Assembly (NCBI GenBank): GCA_039972875.1
Contig: JBDWMA010000012.1
Coordinates: 1-64,000 of the forward strand
Direction: 5' to 3'
DNA: 64,000 bases
Origin: Pseudoruegeria sp039972875
Lineage (GTDB): Bacteria; Pseudomonadota; Alphaproteobacteria; Rhodobacterales; Rhodobacteraceae
Below, one piece after another: positions 61,438-64,000 of this stretch. Every line of letters begins with the position of its first letter. The stretch's first letter is position 1. The notes under the pieces are model-generated. The model was not told where the DNA came from, did no database searches, and saw nothing but the letters and a program-made list of their open reading frames with translations. The position numbers were made by a program, and so were the translations under genes.

Positions 61438-61983
61438 TCAACCACGCACACCAATCACGAGGTTCTGAAACATGCCAAAAATCGAAGTGGTAAAGATGGC
61501 CGCCATCCCGAGACATTGTATGTAAAACCGGAGCCGCTTGAGTTGTTTTCGCAAATCTTCTCCGGAGAGGGATTGTTCATCTATCCGTCTCGCCGTTAAG
61601 GCAGACATGATCGCGACAATGCAAAGTGGAAAGGCCAGAAAACCAACGGCCTGAGAAAATTCAAAATGATATATAAATCCGGTAATTGCCAACAGAGTCA
61701 GGACGAAAAAGGCTAAGGCCCATAACAATATCCCTGCCCGATCATCGATATAAAGAAGACGTCTGATATTGATACCAACCAGCGTTTCCAAATCGGATTC
61801 AGCTTGAGGGTTTTGCGCAGCACGCTGCACCAGATCAAACGGTACGCCAAGCACCCAATGACTAACAGTAGACCAAAGGACTGCGAGAACGATCCAATAC
61901 CAGAGGTTTGAAAATGAGCGCATGTCTATCAGCTCAAATACGAGAGCATACCAATCCAAACTGGGGTCCTTTTGTGTTAACAT
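61438..61983 (-). CDS. Small multi-pass membrane protein conserved in Rhodobacteraceae
   Basis: The 181-residue protein has four hydrophobic segments at about 25-45, 80-105, 108-128 and 155-175. The N-terminus (DWYALVFELIDMRSFSNLWYWI) matches a family often labelled 'component of SufBCD complex' in roseobacter annotations. I know of no evidence for that role and no suf genes are nearby. It lies just upstream of mfd on the same strand, 31 bp from the preferred mfd start. Function unknown. Confidence 0.7.
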   Translation of the reverse strand: MLTQKDPSLDWYALVFELIDMRSFSNLWYWIVLAVLWSTVSHWVLGVPFDLVQRAAQNPQAESDLETLVGINIRRLLYIDDRAGILLWALAFFVLTLLAITGFIYHFEFSQAVGFLAFPLCIVAIMSALTARRIDEQSLSGEDLRKQLKRLRFYIQCLGMAAIFTTSIFGMFQNLVIGVRG

Positions 61984-62094
61984 CTTTTAGCGATAAGTAC
62001 CTGCAGCGGAGATACAACTCTGCTGCGGCTTTTCCTACCCTTGAGACATGATTAAATTCATGTCAGGCAAAAGGAAACACTCAGGAGCCATATT

Positions 62095-63087
62095 ATGCAT
62101 CCGAAACAAGCCCCCTTTCCGGCCAACAGGCTCCGTCGTCTTCGGGCCACAGCCCCTTTGCGGTCTTTGGTTCAAGAGAACACTCTGACGGTTAATGATC
62201 TTATCTGGCCTGTCTTTGTTGTCGAAGGCGAACGTCAAAGACAGACCATTGCCTCCCTTCCAGGGGTGGAGCGGTTGTCTATTGATTATCTTGTGGATGC
62301 CGCAGCAGAGGCGTCTGCCCTTGGTATTCCGGTGATTTGCATTTTTCCCTACACCGATCCTGCCTTAAAAACACAAGATTGTCGCGAAGCTTGGAACCCC
62401 GATAATTTATCAAACCGAGCCGTGCGTGCGATCAAATCATCTGTTCCCGATATTGCAGTAATGACCGACATTGCATTGGATCCTTATAATATTAATGGCC
62501 ATGACGGGATCGTCGAAGACGGAGAAATCCTAAACGATCCAACCGTCGAAGCTCTGGTTAAAATGGCGATGGCTCAGGCGGATGCAGGGGCTGATATCCT
62601 TGGTCCCTCTGATATGATGGACGGCCGAATTGGAGCCATCCGAAGCGCACTCGAGGATGCGGGCCATCAAGGCGTAACGATAATGTCCTATGCTGCGAAA
62701 TATGCGTCCTGTTTTTATGGACCATTTCGGGATGCAGTTGGGGCATCGGGTGCATTGATAGGCGACAAAAAAACCTATCAAATGAACCCAGCCAATACCG
62801 ACGAAGCCTTGCGCCTTGTTGCACGGGATTTATCCGAAGGGGCTGATATGGTTATGGTTAAACCCGGGATGCCATATTTGGATGTGTGTCGTCGTGTCAA
62901 AGATCAATTTAACACCCCCACATTTGCGTATCAAGTATCAGGCGAATACGCGATGATTGAGGCGGCTGCAGGAAATGGATGGATCGACGGAGAATCAGCA
63001 ATGCTCGAAAGCCTGCTTGCCTTTAAGCGTGCTGGATGTGACGGCATTCTCACCTATTTCGCCTTGAGGGTTGCAAAGCTCCTGTAA
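62095..63087 (+). CDS. hemB: Delta-aminolevulinic acid dehydratase (porphobilinogen synthase)
   Basis: The 330-residue enzyme condenses two 5-aminolevulinate molecules into porphobilinogen for heme (and chlorophyll) synthesis. The N-terminal arm RLRRLRATAPLRSLVQENTLTVNDLIWPVFV is normal. The two Schiff-base lysines are visible in MSYAAKYASCFYGPFRDA and MVMVKPGMPYLD. The metal-binding region has DIALDPYNINGHDGIVEDG, with Asp in place of the zinc cysteines, which fits the magnesium-type alphaproteobacterial HemB. It is divergent from the membrane protein. Confidence 0.95.
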   Translation: MHPKQAPFPANRLRRLRATAPLRSLVQENTLTVNDLIWPVFVVEGERQRQTIASLPGVERLSIDYLVDAAAEASALGIPVICIFPYTDPALKTQDCREAWNPDNLSNRAVRAIKSSVPDIAVMTDIALDPYNINGHDGIVEDGEILNDPTVEALVKMAMAQADAGADILGPSDMMDGRIGAIRSALEDAGHQGVTIMSYAAKYASCFYGPFRDAVGASGALIGDKKTYQMNPANTDEALRLVARDLSEGADMVMVKPGMPYLDVCRRVKDQFNTPTFAYQVSGEYAMIEAAAGNGWIDGESAMLESLLAFKRAGCDGILTYFALRVAKLL

Positions 63088-63227
63088 GGTCATCGGCAAT
63101 ATTTTGACTAAATGTTGCCCTAAATCGTCAGTCGCGCGTGACACGTGGCAAGCAGACCTATAAGGTTCCCGCCATAACGGCTGATAAAAGCCGATCAGAG
63201 TCAGGCAAAGAACAAAAGGGCAGTTCA

Positions 63228-63788
63228 ATGACACGTTTTACCCGTCGCGGCTTCGTCATCGGAGCAAGCGCGATTACAGCACTCACAGCAGGCTGTGGCA
63301 ATGGCGTAGGTAGTACCGGTTCCCAAGAAATAGATGCGCGCGTTAACGCGACGATGAACTATCTCTTTACTACATATCCGGATACGCAAGATCTTGCCGC
63401 CAAAGCGACAGGTATTTTGGTCATGCCGCTGATTACCGAGGCGGGCCTTTGGGTCGGCGGTTCCTACGGTCAAGGTGCTTTGCAAATCGATGGTGTGACC
63501 GTTGATTATTATTCTGCAACACAGGCGTCTGTTGGGTTCCAAATCGGTGCACAGCAATATGCGCATGTCCTGTTTTTCATGACCGACGAAGCGCTCAGCA
63601 ATTTCCGCCGTTCCCCCGGTTGGGCCGCCGGAGCAGACATCCAATACGCCGCTCTTGAAAATGCAGGAAATCTTTCTGCAAACACCACAACAGTGTCAAA
63701 ACCTGTTGTGGCGCTGATCTTTGGTCAGGCTGGTCTTATTGCGGGTGCGTCGTTGAAGGGCACAAAATACAACCGTATTATTCCATAA
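63228..63788 (+). CDS. SYLF-domain lipoprotein
   Basis: The protein has 186 residues from the ATG at 63228; an upstream in-frame ATG at 63138 would give a non-signal extension. The N-terminus MTRFTRRGFVIGASAITALTAGC has TRRGF like a twin-arginine signal and a lipobox (LTAGC), so it is probably an exported lipoprotein. The SYLF/YsmC-like domain follows: AKATGILVMPLITEAGLWVGGSYGQGAL, YYSATQASVGFQIGAQQYAHVLFFMTDEAL, and the C-terminal VVALIFGQAGLIAGASLKGTK. SYLF domains bind phosphoinositides in eukaryotes; the bacterial role is unclear. Confidence 0.85.
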   Translation: MTRFTRRGFVIGASAITALTAGCGNGVGSTGSQEIDARVNATMNYLFTTYPDTQDLAAKATGILVMPLITEAGLWVGGSYGQGALQIDGVTVDYYSATQASVGFQIGAQQYAHVLFFMTDEALSNFRRSPGWAAGADIQYAALENAGNLSANTTTVSKPVVALIFGQAGLIAGASLKGTKYNRIIP

Positions 63789-63812
63789 GAACAATGCCTT
63801 GGGGGCAGGTTT

Positions 63813-64000
63813 TCACCCTGCCCCATTGATGTTGTCAATTTCCTTGAGACGTTTAAACAATGCGGATGTGTCCCAACGACCACCCCCCATTTTTTGAACA
63901 TCCTTGTAAAACTGATCAACCAATGCGGTCAAAGGCACACTTGCCCCAATTTCGTCCGCGGCATCCAGACAGATCCCCAAATCTTTACGCATCCAGTCCA
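63813..64000 (-). CDS. NAD(P)-dependent 3-hydroxyisobutyrate-dehydrogenase-like protein, C-terminal end
   Basis: The gene runs off the right edge; its last 62 residues are visible. MRKDLGICLDAADEIGASVPLTALVDQFYKDVQKMGGGRWDTSALFKRL is typical of the all-helical C-terminal domain (NAD_binding_11) of beta-hydroxyacid dehydrogenases such as 3-hydroxyisobutyrate or tartronate-semialdehyde reductases. The conserved lysine after LMRKDL (here WMRKDL) is present. The stop lies 25 bp from the end of the convergent SYLF gene. Which family member it is cannot be told from this part. Confidence 0.75.
   Translation of the reverse strand, partial: DWMRKDLGICLDAADEIGASVPLTALVDQFYKDVQKMGGGRWDTSALFKRLKEIDNINGAG

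Noticed and set aside
1..64000. CRISPR array
   Set aside because: No series of short, evenly spaced identical repeats was seen. The only long repeats are the two 179-bp copies and their relatives.

Overview
The window reads as a chromosome segment of a marine Rhodobacterales bacterium (roseobacter type, family Rhodobacteraceae), with GC content judged by eye at about 50%. Supporting signs are the class II DAHP synthase, the phoR-pstSCAB-phoU-phoB order, a PAS_5 protein, a Hint-domain protein, a four-domain dimethylglycine-dehydrogenase-like enzyme, and YicC-Gmk and RpsB-Tsf neighbours of alphaproteobacterial type. The genus cannot be fixed from the sequence alone.

Region 1 (1-17140) is the right end of an integrated element, most likely a prophage. 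It opens with four translationally coupled tail or receptor-binding genes, one with a GH5-like catalytic pair. A terminator and a compact lysis cassette follow: a membrane coiled-coil protein, a holin candidate, a GH24 endolysin, and an Rz with an overlapping Rz1 lipoprotein. Next comes about 10 kb of AT-richer cargo: an IS110-family (IS1111-type) element, a two-gene membrane/secreted operon, a membrane protein plus a tandem P-loop NTPase flanked by 179-bp direct repeats, a secreted astacin-like metalloprotease with four C-terminal repeats, and an ABC/OLD-like ATPase coupled to a PIN-like protein. The element ends at a 3' fragment of a class II tRNA, probably tRNA-Leu(CAA), at 17084-17140. I read this fragment as an attachment site. 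The cargo looks like a defence or fitness island carried by the prophage.

Region 2 (17.1-30.2 kb) starts with about 1 kb of non-coding DNA. It continues with a Hint-domain protein and a DUF1963 protein, then a long leftward operon. That operon holds a branched-chain-amino-acid-type ABC transporter (livK, G, F, H, M), a dimethylglycine-dehydrogenase-like flavoprotein and a MobA-like nucleotidyltransferase, with a GlxA/AraC-type regulator upstream on the same strand. Together these suggest uptake and oxidation of an N-methylated glycine or a related compound.

Region 3 (30.4-43.2 kb) is housekeeping: class II DAHP synthase, a PAS_5 protein, YicC, guanylate kinase, gamma carbonic anhydrase, a Cys/Met-metabolism PLP enzyme, and the complete phosphate regulon with a three-unit Pho box before pstS.

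Region 4 (43.4-64.0 kb) holds aroQ coupled to a LuxR-type regulator, tsf and rpsB, psuK-psuG, a DUF502 membrane protein, 3-hydroxybutyrate dehydrogenase with a patatin-like lipase, and an orphan peptide-type binding protein. It continues with an XRE-cupin regulator divergent from an acyl-CoA synthetase/DsbA-like/MFS operon, then mfd, a membrane protein, hemB, a SYLF lipoprotein, and the end of a 3-hydroxyisobutyrate-dehydrogenase-like gene. Two intergenic stretches, at 44.6-44.9 and 51.6-51.8 kb, look like small-RNA genes.
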